Source: DASPHG01 sp963849605 (GTDB lineage Bacteria > Actinomycetota > Thermoleophilia > Solirubrobacterales > Thermoleophilaceae). Taken from it: DNA of 64,000 nt. The translations under genes and the position numbers were made by a program. Positions 9,563-17,809 of the stretch are shown here, in pieces. The DNA lies in contig CAWKHX010000002.1 in assembly GCA_963849605.1 (NCBI GenBank), positions 833,281 to 897,280 of the forward strand, in the 5' to 3' direction. Below the pieces are notes generated by a model. That model saw nothing but the letters and a program-made list of their open reading frames with translations. It was not told the origin of the DNA and did no database searches. Position 1 is the first letter of the stretch. The number at the start of each line of letters is the position of its first letter.

Positions 9563-10267
9563 CTGCGAGCCAGGCTCAGCGTGCTCAGGCCGTAGCCGCC
9601 GTCGACGCGGATCACGTCGCCGGTGATGTACGCGGCGGCCGGGGATAGCAGGAAGGCGACGGTGCCGGCCACCTCGCTCGGCTCGCCGATCCGCCCGAGT
9701 GGGAGCGCCGCCGCGATGCCGTCCTTCACCGGGTCCGGGAGCGCCTTCACCTTCGGGCGTCGCGATCACGCCCGGCATCACCACGTTGCAGCGGATCCCG
9801 CGCGACCCCCATTCGGCGGCCAGGGTCCGGGCCATCCCGACAAGGCCCGCCTTCGCGGCCGTGTACGCGACCTGACCCGGCAGGCCGGTCTCCGCGGAGG
9901 CCGACGAGATCACGACCACGCGGCCGTCGCCGGACTCCGACAGCGCCTCGAACGCGGCGCGGATGACGTTGAACGGGCCGGTCAGGTTGGTCGCGACGTC
10001 CTTGTCCCATTCCTCGAGCGGGAACCGCTCCGCGCGGTGGATCGTGTCGACGACGCCCGCGTTCGCGACCACGGCGTCGCAGCCACCGAGGTCCTCGATC
10101 AGCCGGGCCACGCCGGCGTCCACGGCATCCCTGTCGCGCACATCGAAATCGGAGATGTCGCAGCCCGCCACGGCCCAGCCCGCGTCCTCGAGCTCAGCGA
10201 CGATCGCTCTGCCGAGACCTCCCTCGGCGCCGGTGACGATCGCGCGTCGCTGGCGGTCAGCGCTCAC
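9559..10267 (-). pseudogene. SDR-family oxidoreductase with a single-base frameshift
   Basis: The N-terminal part (from GTG 10267) reads IVTGAEGGLGRAIVAELEDA, VANAGVVDT, a serine in VVISSASAETG, and YTAAKAG (the Tyr-x3-Lys pair). The frame breaks near 9754 after MPGVIATP and resumes one base over as KALPDPVKDG to the normal SDR end (GRIGEPSEVAGTVAFLLS, ITGDVIRVDGGYG). Removing one inserted C at about 9754 (plus strand TTCGG to TTGG) restores a complete ~236-aa enzyme. Every catalytic residue is intact, so this is either a very recent mutation or a sequence error. Its start overlaps the end of the next minus-strand gene by 11 nt, suggesting one transcript. Confidence 0.8.
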
Positions 10268-10961
10268 GCGTGAGCCCGTACCGCTCCCAGTGCTCGTCCG
10301 GGATGTCGGCGGGGTCCTTGTACCAGTACCAAGTGCACGGATCGTGGTCGAAGTCGCCCGGCGGATGGCTGGGATACACCGGGTAGCCGATCCACTGGAT
10401 CGGCAGCATCTCGTTCATGAAGGTGCAGTGGGTGCAGTAGATCGGGAAGCCCTTGCGGTTGTAGGCCCAGTCGTGCTCCTCCTCCATCACGGCGTAGCCG
10501 TTCTCGCCCTCGTAGCGGCGGTTCCGCCATAGCCGCTGGCCCGACCCGCAGGGGTTCATCCGGAAGGTGACCTTCTCGTCGTCCTCCTCGATCTCGAACG
10601 CGCCCGGGTTCGGTCCGACGCCGCTCGTCGAGTGCGCGCGCCAGGTGGCGGCGAGGAGCTGGACGATCTCCTTTCGCGGGCGCGCGTCGATCGCCTCGAC
10701 GCTGCGCTTCCAGTAGCGCTCCATCGCCCACTTCTGCGACTCGCCGACGGCCTCCTCGCCGAGCCTCTCCTTGACCCACGTCATCGAGGCCGCGATCCCG
10801 TCGACCATCATGTCGTGGAGGAAGCGCCACTCGTGCTTCATCTCCTCGCACAGGCGTTTCGCGCCCTCGAGGTCGCCCGCGTCGATCGCCTCGATGACGC
10901 GGTCCATCGTGGGGCGCGACATCTCGCGCAGCTCGTCGTCTGAGAACCAGCGCTCCGCCAT
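10257..10961 (-). CDS. Hypothetical protein with Cys/His-rich C-terminal half
   Basis: 234 aa, mostly helical and acidic in its first 110 residues. The second half has NPCGSGQRLWRNRRY and then YCTHCTFMNEMLPIQWIG and a tryptophan/tyrosine-rich tail (CTWYWYKDP). The C, C-x2-C and H residues could bind metal or a cofactor. The length and G-S-G-x-R-L loop loosely recall amino-thiazoline-carboxylate-hydrolase-like proteins, but I cannot assign it. It precedes the SDR in the same direction with an 11-nt overlap, so the two may act on the same small molecule. Confidence 0.65.
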   Translation of the reverse strand: MAERWFSDDELREMSRPTMDRVIEAIDAGDLEGAKRLCEEMKHEWRFLHDMMVDGIAASMTWVKERLGEEAVGESQKWAMERYWKRSVEAIDARPRKEIVQLLAATWRAHSTSGVGPNPGAFEIEEDDEKVTFRMNPCGSGQRLWRNRRYEGENGYAVMEEEHDWAYNRKGFPIYCTHCTFMNEMLPIQWIGYPVYPSHPPGDFDHDPCTWYWYKDPADIPDEHWERYGLTRER

Positions 10962-10994
10962 GGCAGCTCCTCTCCGGTCGGAAGTGCGAGCCTA

Positions 10995-11414
10995 ATGGCC
11001 ATGGAGATGTTCAACATGTTCATCGGTGAGTGGGAGACCGAGGCCACCCATCCCGCAGTGCCGTCGACGGTGGTGCACGGGCGGGTCGCGTTCGAGTGGC
11101 TGGAGGGCGAGAAGTTTCTGATCCAACGTGCGGGCAACGACCATCCCGACTTCCCGGACTCCATCGCCGTGATCGGCGAGGTGGATGGGCGGATCGCGAT
11201 GTACTACTTCGACTCTCGCGGTGTCCAGCGCGTCTATGAGATGGCACTCGCCGACGGCGTCTGGAAGATCTGGAGGGACGCGCCGGGCTTCTCCCAGCGG
11301 TGCACCGGGACGTTCGAGGAGGACGGCGACACGATCACATGGCGCTGGCAGCTCTCAAAGGACGACTCGACCTGGAACGACGACCTCGAGATCACGTACA
11401 GGCGAACGCCCTAG
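10995..11414 (+). CDS. Small beta-rich protein, DUF1579/lipocalin-like
   Basis: 139 aa of alternating beta strands: FIGEWETEATHP, VHGRVAFEWLEGEKFLIQR, DGRIAMYYFDSRGVQRVYEM, TGTFEEDGDTITWRWQ. This pattern fits calycin-type barrels such as DUF1579 or nitrobindin-like proteins. No signal peptide. No heme-binding histidine can be pointed to. Start at 10995, with a second in-frame ATG at 11001 also possible. Divergent from the Cys-rich hypothetical with only 33 nt between. Confidence 0.6.
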   Translation: MAMEMFNMFIGEWETEATHPAVPSTVVHGRVAFEWLEGEKFLIQRAGNDHPDFPDSIAVIGEVDGRIAMYYFDSRGVQRVYEMALADGVWKIWRDAPGFSQRCTGTFEEDGDTITWRWQLSKDDSTWNDDLEITYRRTP

Positions 11415-11574
11415 CAACGGTGAGCTCTCGGCGGGGCCCTTCCGCTTGGGTGGAAGCGCGAGCCTGAGCGCCACCCAGAGATACGTGACCCCGAAAGGTG
11501 GCGTAATCGGCAAAGGTGAGTTACCGTCGCCAGCAGGTACCCCAAAAGCCCTCAAGACCCCCGACGAGGTGAAA

Positions 11575-12594
11575 GTGACTAACGTGACCGACCCCCCGCC
11601 CACGACGACGACTCCCGACCCCGGGACCGATGATCGGCGGCCGTCCCTCGTGGCGGGCGTTATTTCCGCTGCGCTCGTGCTGCTGTCGCTGCTTCTCGCG
11701 GGCCTCGTGGATCTCGGCGACGGCTTCAAGCCCATCGTTCCGACGGTCGACGCCCTCGCGGGTCTCGCGATCGGAGCGTTCATTGTTGACCGCCTGCTGA
11801 CCTTTGTTCCTCCGTTCGGTGCCGAGAAGACCCCCGAACAGCGCGCGAAGGACCTAACCCTCCTGCGTTTTGGCTACGGCTCGCTCCTGGGCATGCTCTT
11901 CGTCGTACTCACGGATCTGCGCGCGGTCCAGGTCTTGAGTGCCGAGAACGGCACGACGGTCTCTGCAGGTGTCGACCGCGCGATCGCGGTCCTCGCGATC
12001 GCCGGCGGCGTGGCGGGTCTTGCTCGCCTCTGGTCTGGCATCAACCCGCAGCCCAAGACCGATGCCACCAAGGGCGACAACGAAGGCGTGGACGAGGAAG
12101 CGAACACGATGCCAGCCGCAGGCGCCACCGCACGGATCATTGGCCTCGGCGCCGTCGGCTTCGCAGCCCTGGTTGCACTGCTGTGGGTTGGAGACGACAA
12201 GACCGGGGTCGAACTGCTCGGTGAAGAGACGGATGCCGACGGAGTCGTCACCGTGGTAGTGAGGTTCGGCCTCGTTTTTCTCGCTGCCGCCGTTGCCGAG
12301 CAAATTGGCGAGTTCGTCGGTCGGTTCCTCGCCCTACCAAAGAACAAGAAACCAGTCATCCTCGGCGGGCTCGCAGTAGTGCTCGGCGTTGTCGCAGCGA
12401 GGGTCTTTGACCTTTACGTCCTGCACAACATTGGATTTTTCGGCGCTGAGCCGGGTACCCCGTTGAACGACACGCTCGCGGAGTCATCGAAGCTCGAACG
12501 CTGGGGCGATGTATTCCTGACGGGTGTCCTAATCGCGGCAGGAACGAAGCCCCTGCACGATCTCTCATCGAGGTTGCGGAAGGCGAAGCAGTAG
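11575..12594 (+). CDS. Multi-pass membrane protein of unknown function
   Basis: 339 aa from GTG 11575 (GAGGT at 11566-11570). After a Thr/Pro-rich N-terminus there are about seven hydrophobic segments: near residues 26-44, 53-72, 95-112, 132-150, 185-203, 226-244, 262-280, with a further one near 310-325. A charged linker (TKGDNEGVDEEAN) splits the protein into two halves. Codon use looks less GC-biased than neighbours (more A/T third positions), which could mean horizontal acquisition. The 160 nt upstream hold no gene; TGGGTGG and CCACCCA there could form a 7-bp hairpin. Confidence 0.6.
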   Translation: MTNVTDPPPTTTTPDPGTDDRRPSLVAGVISAALVLLSLLLAGLVDLGDGFKPIVPTVDALAGLAIGAFIVDRLLTFVPPFGAEKTPEQRAKDLTLLRFGYGSLLGMLFVVLTDLRAVQVLSAENGTTVSAGVDRAIAVLAIAGGVAGLARLWSGINPQPKTDATKGDNEGVDEEANTMPAAGATARIIGLGAVGFAALVALLWVGDDKTGVELLGEETDADGVVTVVVRFGLVFLAAAVAEQIGEFVGRFLALPKNKKPVILGGLAVVLGVVAARVFDLYVLHNIGFFGAEPGTPLNDTLAESSKLERWGDVFLTGVLIAAGTKPLHDLSSRLRKAKQ

Positions 12595-12624
12595 TCAGCA
12601 CCGAGGTGTGCCGGCCGGTAGCCG

Positions 12625-14118
12625 TCAGTCGTCGCCCTCGGCCGCGTACTCCACGATCGACTTGTCGATCAGCCACTCGACGGGCGCCCTGTCGTCGGTG
12701 TAGACGTCGCCGCCCTCGAGCGCCGGGGCGAGCCTCGCCGCAGTCGTCCGGACAAGGGGCTCGAGCTCATGCGGAAACTGCGCCGACGCGCGACCGAGCT
12801 GGTCCGCGGAGATCGGGCTGTCGCTGGCGACGACCACCGTGTTGGTCGGGTCCACCGGATCGCGCCGGACCTCGGCGAAGACGTCCCCCATCGTCGCGCT
12901 GATGACCTTCTCGAGCTCGTCCTGGCCCTCGGGGTGGCCGACGTTCACCATCACCAGACCGCCATCGGTGAGCCGGTCCTGGCATTCCTCGAAGAACTCC
13001 CGCGTCGTCAGATAGAACGGGATGTAGGGCTGCCGGTACGCGTCGACGACGATCGCGTCGTAGTCCTTGTCGATCCGGCGTATGAAGGGCCGCGCATCCT
13101 CGTGGTGGAGGTGCAACCTGGGGTTGTTCATGTCGAAGTAGCGGCGGCCTATCTCTGACAGCTCTGCGTCGATCTCGACCCCGTCGATCTCGGTCTCGGG
13201 CAGGTACTCCTCGTAGATCCGCGATGTCGTCCCCGCCGCGTTACCGAGAATCGCCATCGACTCGGGCGGTCCGGCGAGCGTCGCGAACGGAAGGACGAGC
13301 AGGTCGTCCCAGTAGTCGCCGGTCAGGACGCTGTACGGCTCGTACACCGAGTGCCGGGCCTGGCCCTCGTTCAGCTCGAGCTTGCGCTTGCCGAACTCGT
13401 CCTCGACCACGCGCGCGTACTGGTACGGCGTCTCGGTCTCGTAGATCACCCTGCCGTCGTCGCTCGCCTTGAGGGTCCCGACGGGCAGCGCCAGCAGGAC
13501 GATGATCGCCGCCGGCGCGAGCGCGTAGCGGCGGACCGGCCGCAACCCCCACACGGCCACGATCGCGATCGCGAGGGCGAACAGCAGGAATGTGCGGCGC
13601 GTGCCGACCAACGGAATCAGGACGAGCGCCGATACGAGCGTGCCGAACAGGCTGCCGGCCGTGGAGATCGCGTACAGCCGGCCGGCGATCTGGCCGGCGT
13701 TCTCGACGCTGTCGACCGCGAGCCGGAGCGCCCAGGGCGACACGGCGCCGAGGAGCAGCACCGGGATCGCCACCAGCACCAGCACCGCGATCAGCGAGCC
13801 GAAGAACGCCCCCGCGGAGATCTCGTCCAGCGCGTCCACCGCGACGTCGAGCAGCGGATCGGCCGCGAACGGCACGAGCGCAAGGAGCGACGCGGCCGCG
13901 AGCGCCACGAGACAGAGGCCGCGCATCGTCGGGTTGCGGTCGGCCCACCGGCCACCGAGCCAGTACCCGACCGACAGCGCGACGAGCACGACGCCGATCG
14001 TGTTCGCCCACACGATCGTCGACGCGCCAAAGTAGGGAGCGAGCAGCCGGACGGCCGCGATCTCCGCTCCCAGAGAGCCCGTCCCGACCACGAAAACGAG
14101 CAGCGGGAGCGGCGGCAT
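12625..14118 (-). CDS. Membrane-anchored spermidine synthase-like protein
   Basis: About 497 aa. The N-terminal ~210 residues form 6-7 TM helices beginning PPLPLLVFVVGTGSLGAEIA, with the ASTIVWANTIG signature of the transporter-like half of fused spermidine synthases. The C-terminal half is a Rossmann methyltransferase-like domain (MAILGNAAGTTSRIYEEY, DGVEIDAELSEIG, DYDAIVVDAYRQP). The glycine-rich loop and acidic DGVEID fit S-adenosyl ligand binding, but whether it makes polyamines is unknown; many such fusions have no proven activity. ATG 14118 was chosen because upstream residues would overlap bioA. Confidence 0.8.
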   Translation of the reverse strand: MPPLPLLVFVVGTGSLGAEIAAVRLLAPYFGASTIVWANTIGVVLVALSVGYWLGGRWADRNPTMRGLCLVALAAASLLALVPFAADPLLDVAVDALDEISAGAFFGSLIAVLVLVAIPVLLLGAVSPWALRLAVDSVENAGQIAGRLYAISTAGSLFGTLVSALVLIPLVGTRRTFLLFALAIAIVAVWGLRPVRRYALAPAAIIVLLALPVGTLKASDDGRVIYETETPYQYARVVEDEFGKRKLELNEGQARHSVYEPYSVLTGDYWDDLLVLPFATLAGPPESMAILGNAAGTTSRIYEEYLPETEIDGVEIDAELSEIGRRYFDMNNPRLHLHHEDARPFIRRIDKDYDAIVVDAYRQPYIPFYLTTREFFEECQDRLTDGGLVMVNVGHPEGQDELEKVISATMGDVFAEVRRDPVDPTNTVVVASDSPISADQLGRASAQFPHELEPLVRTTAARLAPALEGGDVYTDDRAPVEWLIDKSIVEYAAEGDD

Positions 14119-14149
14119 TCCGACCTGCACGATAGCTAGCGTCGGGCCC

Positions 14150-15451
14150 GTGCCGGATGCGCTTCGAGAGGCCGATCGCGAGTACGTCTGGCACCCCTTC
14201 ACCCAGCAGCGGGGATGGTCGTCGGAGGACGCGCCGATCATCGAGCGGGCCGAGGGGACCGAGCTGATCGACACGGACGGCCGGCGCTACATCGACGGCG
14301 CCTCGTCGCTCTGGTGCACGGTGCACGGCCACCGGCACCCGCACATCGACGCGGCGGTGAAGGCGCAGCTCGACCGTGTCGCGCACTCGACGATGCTCGG
14401 GCTCACCCACCCGCCCGCGATCGAGCTCGCCGAGCGGCTCGTCGGGATCGCGCCGCCCGGACTGAACCGCGTCTTCTACTCCGACAGCGGCTCGACGGCC
14501 ACGGAGGTCGCCCTCAAGATGGCGTTCCAGTACTGGCAGCAGCAGGGCGGCGCGGCGGCGCGCAAGACGCGGTTCGTCTCACTGCGTCAGGCCTACCACG
14601 GCGACACCGTCGGGTCGGTGTCGGTCGGCGGCATCGACCTTTTCCACGCGATGTACCGCCCGCTCCTGTTTGACACGCTCAAGGTCGACCCCGGTGACGC
14701 CGACGAGCTCGACTTCGTGCTGTCCGGCTACGCCGGCGAGATCGCGGCCGTCATCGTCGAGCCGCTGGTCCAGGGCGCCGCGGGGATGATCATGCAGCCC
14801 GACGGCTACCTCGCGGCGGTCCGGGAGCTCTGCGACCGCTACGGCGCCCTGCTGATCTGCGACGAGGTGGCGACGGGATTCGGTCGCACGGGCCGCATGT
14901 TCGCCTGCGAGCACGAGGGCGTCAGCCCTGACCTGCTGTGCATCGCCAAGGGAATGACCGGCGGGTACCTGCCGCTCGCGGCCACGCTCGCGACGGATGC
15001 GATCTACGAGGGGTTCCTGGGCGAGTTCCACGAGTTCCGCACGTTCTTCCACGGCCACACCTACACGGGCAATCCGCTGGCGTGCGCCGCCGCGCTCGCG
15101 ACGCTTGACGTCTTCGAGGAGGAGCGGACGCTGGAGCGGCTACAGCCGAAGATCGCGCTGCTCGAGGCGCTCCTCGGCGACGTCGCGGCGCTCGCTGCCG
15201 TGCGCGAGGTACGCCAGCGCGGGTTCATGGTCGGGATCGAGCTCGCGGAGTTTCCGCTCGAGGCGCGGATGGGCCACCAGGTCACGCTCGAGGCGCGCAA
15301 GCGCGGCGCGATCGTGCGACCGCTCGGCGATGTCGTGGTCCTGATGCCCCCGCTGTCGATCTCCGAGCGCCAGCTCACGCGGCTCGTGGCGATCGTCACA
15401 GACGCGATCACGGCGGCCACGGGCAGGGCCGAAATGCCTGCCGCCGCCTGA
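14150..15451 (+). CDS. bioA: Adenosylmethionine-8-amino-7-oxononanoate aminotransferase
   Basis: PLP enzyme converting KAPA to DAPA with SAM as amino donor, between BioF and BioD. BioA-specific VWHPFTQ and GASSLWCTVHGHRHPHID occur near the N-terminus. FYSDSGSTATEVALKMA, CDEVATGFGRTG and the PLP lysine in CIAKGMTGGYLPLA (Lys 267) follow. 433 aa, normal. GTG start, divergent from the spermidine-synthase-like gene by about 30 nt. It lies 4.6 kb from bioBFD on the same strand, so it needs its own promoter. Confidence 0.95.
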   Translation: MPDALREADREYVWHPFTQQRGWSSEDAPIIERAEGTELIDTDGRRYIDGASSLWCTVHGHRHPHIDAAVKAQLDRVAHSTMLGLTHPPAIELAERLVGIAPPGLNRVFYSDSGSTATEVALKMAFQYWQQQGGAAARKTRFVSLRQAYHGDTVGSVSVGGIDLFHAMYRPLLFDTLKVDPGDADELDFVLSGYAGEIAAVIVEPLVQGAAGMIMQPDGYLAAVRELCDRYGALLICDEVATGFGRTGRMFACEHEGVSPDLLCIAKGMTGGYLPLAATLATDAIYEGFLGEFHEFRTFFHGHTYTGNPLACAAALATLDVFEEERTLERLQPKIALLEALLGDVAALAAVREVRQRGFMVGIELAEFPLEARMGHQVTLEARKRGAIVRPLGDVVVLMPPLSISERQLTRLVAIVTDAITAATGRAEMPAAA

Positions 15452-15479
15452 CCGCCGCCGGACTTGTTACCGTGCTGGG

Positions 15480-15643
15480 CGCTTCGTAGGTCAGCCGAGT
15501 CCCTGCCTCTCAGAGGGCGGGGAACGGGGGAACCAAAGGCCATTCACACGGCCGGGGGCGAATCGCGACACAGCCGTCGCGTAGCGCAGCTCTTTCAGCG
15601 CGAGCCCGTCAGCTAACCCCGTAGGCGCGGAAAGAGAGAGGTT
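15480..15643 (+). promoter_or_regulatory. c-di-AMP riboswitch (ydaO/yuaA type), copy 1
   Basis: The 5' leader of the NlpC/P60-like gene carries the conserved blocks of the ydaO class in order: GGGGGAACCAAAGGCC at 15526, GGGGGCGAATCGCGAC at 15553, CGTAGCGCAGCTCTTTCAGC at 15579, and CCGTCAGCTAACCCCGTAGG at 15606, ending in AAAGAGAGAGG. The class senses cyclic di-AMP and in actinobacteria commonly turns off cell-wall hydrolase genes. A near-identical second copy precedes the next gene. The expression platform is not obvious; the final GAGAGAGG near 15634-15641 lies where the ribosome would bind. Confidence 0.9.
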
Positions 15644-15651
15644 CGAACTTC

Positions 15652-16410
15652 ATGACGGCTCGTGTGCGCCTCGGCGTACTTGCACTCATCGCGGTAGGGG
15701 CGACAGCCCTCCCGGCCGGCGCATCGGCGGCCACTTACGGCTCCCGCACCATGCGCGAGGGAATGCAGGGGAAGGACGTCAAGCAGCTACAGCGCTACCT
15801 GACCGGCGCCGGCTTTTCGACCAGCGCCGACGGCGAGTTCGGGCCGCTCACAGGCCGCAGCGTGCGCAGGTTCGAGCGCTCCGACGGCCGCCCGGTGAAC
15901 GGGGTCGTCCCGCGGAAGGACGCCAACGCCATCGAGAGGGCGGCCGCCAAGGCCGAGCCCGAGCAGACCGAGCCGGTCGAGGAGACCGCGCCCACCGAGA
16001 CGAGCCGCGCACGGATCACGAATGACGGCCTGGCTGTGGCGCCCGCGGACGCCCCGGAGCCCGTCAAGCAGGTGATCGCCGCCGGCAACGAGATCGCGAA
16101 GAAGCCATACAAGTACGGCGGCGGCCACGGAGATTGGACCGACTCGGGCTACGACTGCTCCGGGTCCGTCTCGTACGCGCTCCACGGCGCGGGACTGCTG
16201 AATCGCCCGAAGGACTCCGGCGAGCTGATGGGCTGGCGTTTCTCCGGGCGCGGCGAGTGGATCACGGTCTTCGCCAACTCCGGCCACGTCTATATGAAGG
16301 TCGCCGGGCTGCGCTTCGACACGAGCGGGCTGGACGAGGACGGCACCCGCTGGCACGACACGCGGGCCAGCCGCGAGGGCTACGCAATCCGCCATCCACG
16401 CGGGCTTTAA
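15652..16410 (+). CDS. Secreted peptidoglycan-binding NlpC/P60-like protein
   Basis: 252 aa. Signal peptide (about residues 1-26, ending AGASAA). One peptidoglycan_binding_1 domain (about 33-85: GMQGKDVKQLQRYLTGAGF, DGEFGPLTGRSVRRFE). An acidic linker, then an NlpC/P60-type domain (about 140-252) with the nucleophile in GYDCSGSVSYAL and a histidine in NSGHVYMKV. Such enzymes cut cell-wall peptides. ATG 15652 follows the riboswitch closely. A shorter paralogue of the next gene, which has two binding domains. Confidence 0.88.
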   Translation: MTARVRLGVLALIAVGATALPAGASAATYGSRTMREGMQGKDVKQLQRYLTGAGFSTSADGEFGPLTGRSVRRFERSDGRPVNGVVPRKDANAIERAAAKAEPEQTEPVEETAPTETSRARITNDGLAVAPADAPEPVKQVIAAGNEIAKKPYKYGGGHGDWTDSGYDCSGSVSYALHGAGLLNRPKDSGELMGWRFSGRGEWITVFANSGHVYMKVAGLRFDTSGLDEDGTRWHDTRASREGYAIRHPRGL

Positions 16411-16465
16411 GCGCATAACGCCTGGAAACTAAGGGTTTTCACGGAGCGGGCTGGTAGCCTGCCCG

Positions 16466-16636
16466 ACTTCGTTCGTAAGCCACCTGCCGAATCTCCGACC
16501 GCGCCGCCGGCCGGGGAGCGGGGGAACCAAAGGCCGTTCACACGGCCGGGGGCGAATCGCGACACAGCCGTTGCGTAGCGCAGCTCTTTCAGCGCGAGCC
16601 CGTCAGCTAACCCCGCAGGCGCCGGAAAGAGAGAGG
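16466..16636 (+). promoter_or_regulatory. c-di-AMP riboswitch (ydaO/yuaA type), copy 2
   Basis: Same conserved blocks as copy 1 and almost identical from 16519 to 16634: GGGGGAACCAAAGGCC at 16520, GGGGGCGAATCGCGAC at 16548, CCGTCAGCTAACCCCGCAGG at 16600. Upstream arms differ more, so the binding core is conserved while outer stems have drifted, as expected for a functional duplicate. It fills the 236-nt gap between the two paralogous NlpC/P60-like genes, whose levels would follow the same second messenger. Confidence 0.9.
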
Positions 16637-16646
16637 TGCGACACGC

Positions 16647-17591
16647 ATGTCAAACCAGCGAATTGCCGTCCTCGGCCTGACCGGGCTGCTCCTGCTAGGC
16701 GGGCTGCCGACCGCCGCCGCTGACGCCCGTCCCAAGGGCCTGCACAAGGGCGACCACGGCCGCTTCGTGAAGCTGCTCCAGCGCAACCTCAACCGCGCCG
16801 GCTTCTCAACGGCGGTGGATGGCGCCTTCGGGCCCGCGACCAAGTCGTCCGTAATGAGCTTCGAGCGGTGGAAGCACCGCCGCGTGGACGGCATCGCGAC
16901 CCGCCGGGACCGGCGCGCGCTGCGCCGCTCGGCGCGCTTCGGCACACGCCGCCTCCACGTCGGGATGGAGGGCCGCGACGTGCGCGGGCTCCAGTACCAC
17001 CTCGGCCGCACCGGTTATGGGACTTCGGTGGACGGCGCGTTCGGGCCGCTGACGCAGGCGGCACTCGAACGCTGGGAGAGCGCAAAGAGCCGGCGGGTCG
17101 ACGGCGTCGCGACCCGCCCCGACCAGCACGCGCTCAAGGGCGCCCGCCGTCGCACCGGCGGTGGCAGCACGCCCCTCGTCGGCGCCTGGATCTCGAGCAA
17201 GGGCTTCGCACACATCTCGCCGAGCGCGCCGAGGAAGGTGCGGCGGCTGATCCGGGCCGGAAACGAGATCGCGAAGACGCCCTACAAGTACGGCGGCGGG
17301 CACGGCACCTGGAACGACTCGGGCTACGACTGCTCCGGCTCCGTCAGCTACGTGCTGCACCACGCCGGCCTCCTGGACGGGGCCGCACGCCCCTCGGGCG
17401 GCTTCATGAACTGGCGCTTCGCCGGTCGCGGCAAGTGGGTGACCGTCTACGCCAACAGCGGGCACATGTTCCTGACCGTCGCAGGCATCCGGTTCGACAC
17501 GACCGATCGCGAGCGCGACGGCACGCGCTGGCACCGCGACGTTCGCTCCACCGCCGGCTACGCGGTGAGGCACCCGGGCGGTATCGGCTAG
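16647..17591 (+). CDS. Secreted NlpC/P60-like protein with two peptidoglycan-binding domains
   Basis: 314 aa. Signal peptide about 1-27. Two peptidoglycan_binding_1 domains (about 31-92 and 99-160), each with G-x-x-G-R and the VDGAFGP signature. An NlpC/P60-like domain (about 195-314) has GYDCSGSVSYVLH (nucleophile Cys) and NSGHMFLTV (His). The upstream gene is a paralogue with one binding domain, and both sit under a c-di-AMP riboswitch. Likely exported to remodel the wall at division or under osmotic change. The cleaved bond is not determinable. Confidence 0.88.
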   Translation: MSNQRIAVLGLTGLLLLGGLPTAAADARPKGLHKGDHGRFVKLLQRNLNRAGFSTAVDGAFGPATKSSVMSFERWKHRRVDGIATRRDRRALRRSARFGTRRLHVGMEGRDVRGLQYHLGRTGYGTSVDGAFGPLTQAALERWESAKSRRVDGVATRPDQHALKGARRRTGGGSTPLVGAWISSKGFAHISPSAPRKVRRLIRAGNEIAKTPYKYGGGHGTWNDSGYDCSGSVSYVLHHAGLLDGAARPSGGFMNWRFAGRGKWVTVYANSGHMFLTVAGIRFDTTDRERDGTRWHRDVRSTAGYAVRHPGGIG

Positions 17592-17597
17592 CGGGGC

Positions 17598-17780
17598 CTA
17601 GCCCTCGTAGGGCGTGAAGTCGCGCTTGCGCGCGCCGCAGACGGGGCAGAACCAGTCGTCCGGGATGTCCTCGAAGGCGGTGCCGGGCGGCACGCCGCCG
17701 TCGGGATCGCCCTCGGCCGGGTCGTAGATGAACCCGCACGACTCGCAGATCCACATCTGTTGAGTGACTGTCTCGCTCAC
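17598..17780 (-). CDS. Rubredoxin
   Basis: 60-aa iron protein with the two rubredoxin knuckles CESCGFIYDP and CPVCGARKRDF, plus the conserved GTAFEDIPDDWFCP between them. The four cysteines bind one Fe and pass single electrons in the cytoplasm. GTG start at 17780. Divergent from the Nudix gene by 29 nt. The partner (for example an alkane hydroxylase or peroxide reductase) is not adjacent. Confidence 0.95.
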   Translation of the reverse strand: MSETVTQQMWICESCGFIYDPAEGDPDGGVPPGTAFEDIPDDWFCPVCGARKRDFTPYEG

Positions 17781-17809
17781 ACGGCCGCGAAGGTTAATAG
17801 GGTGGCGGC

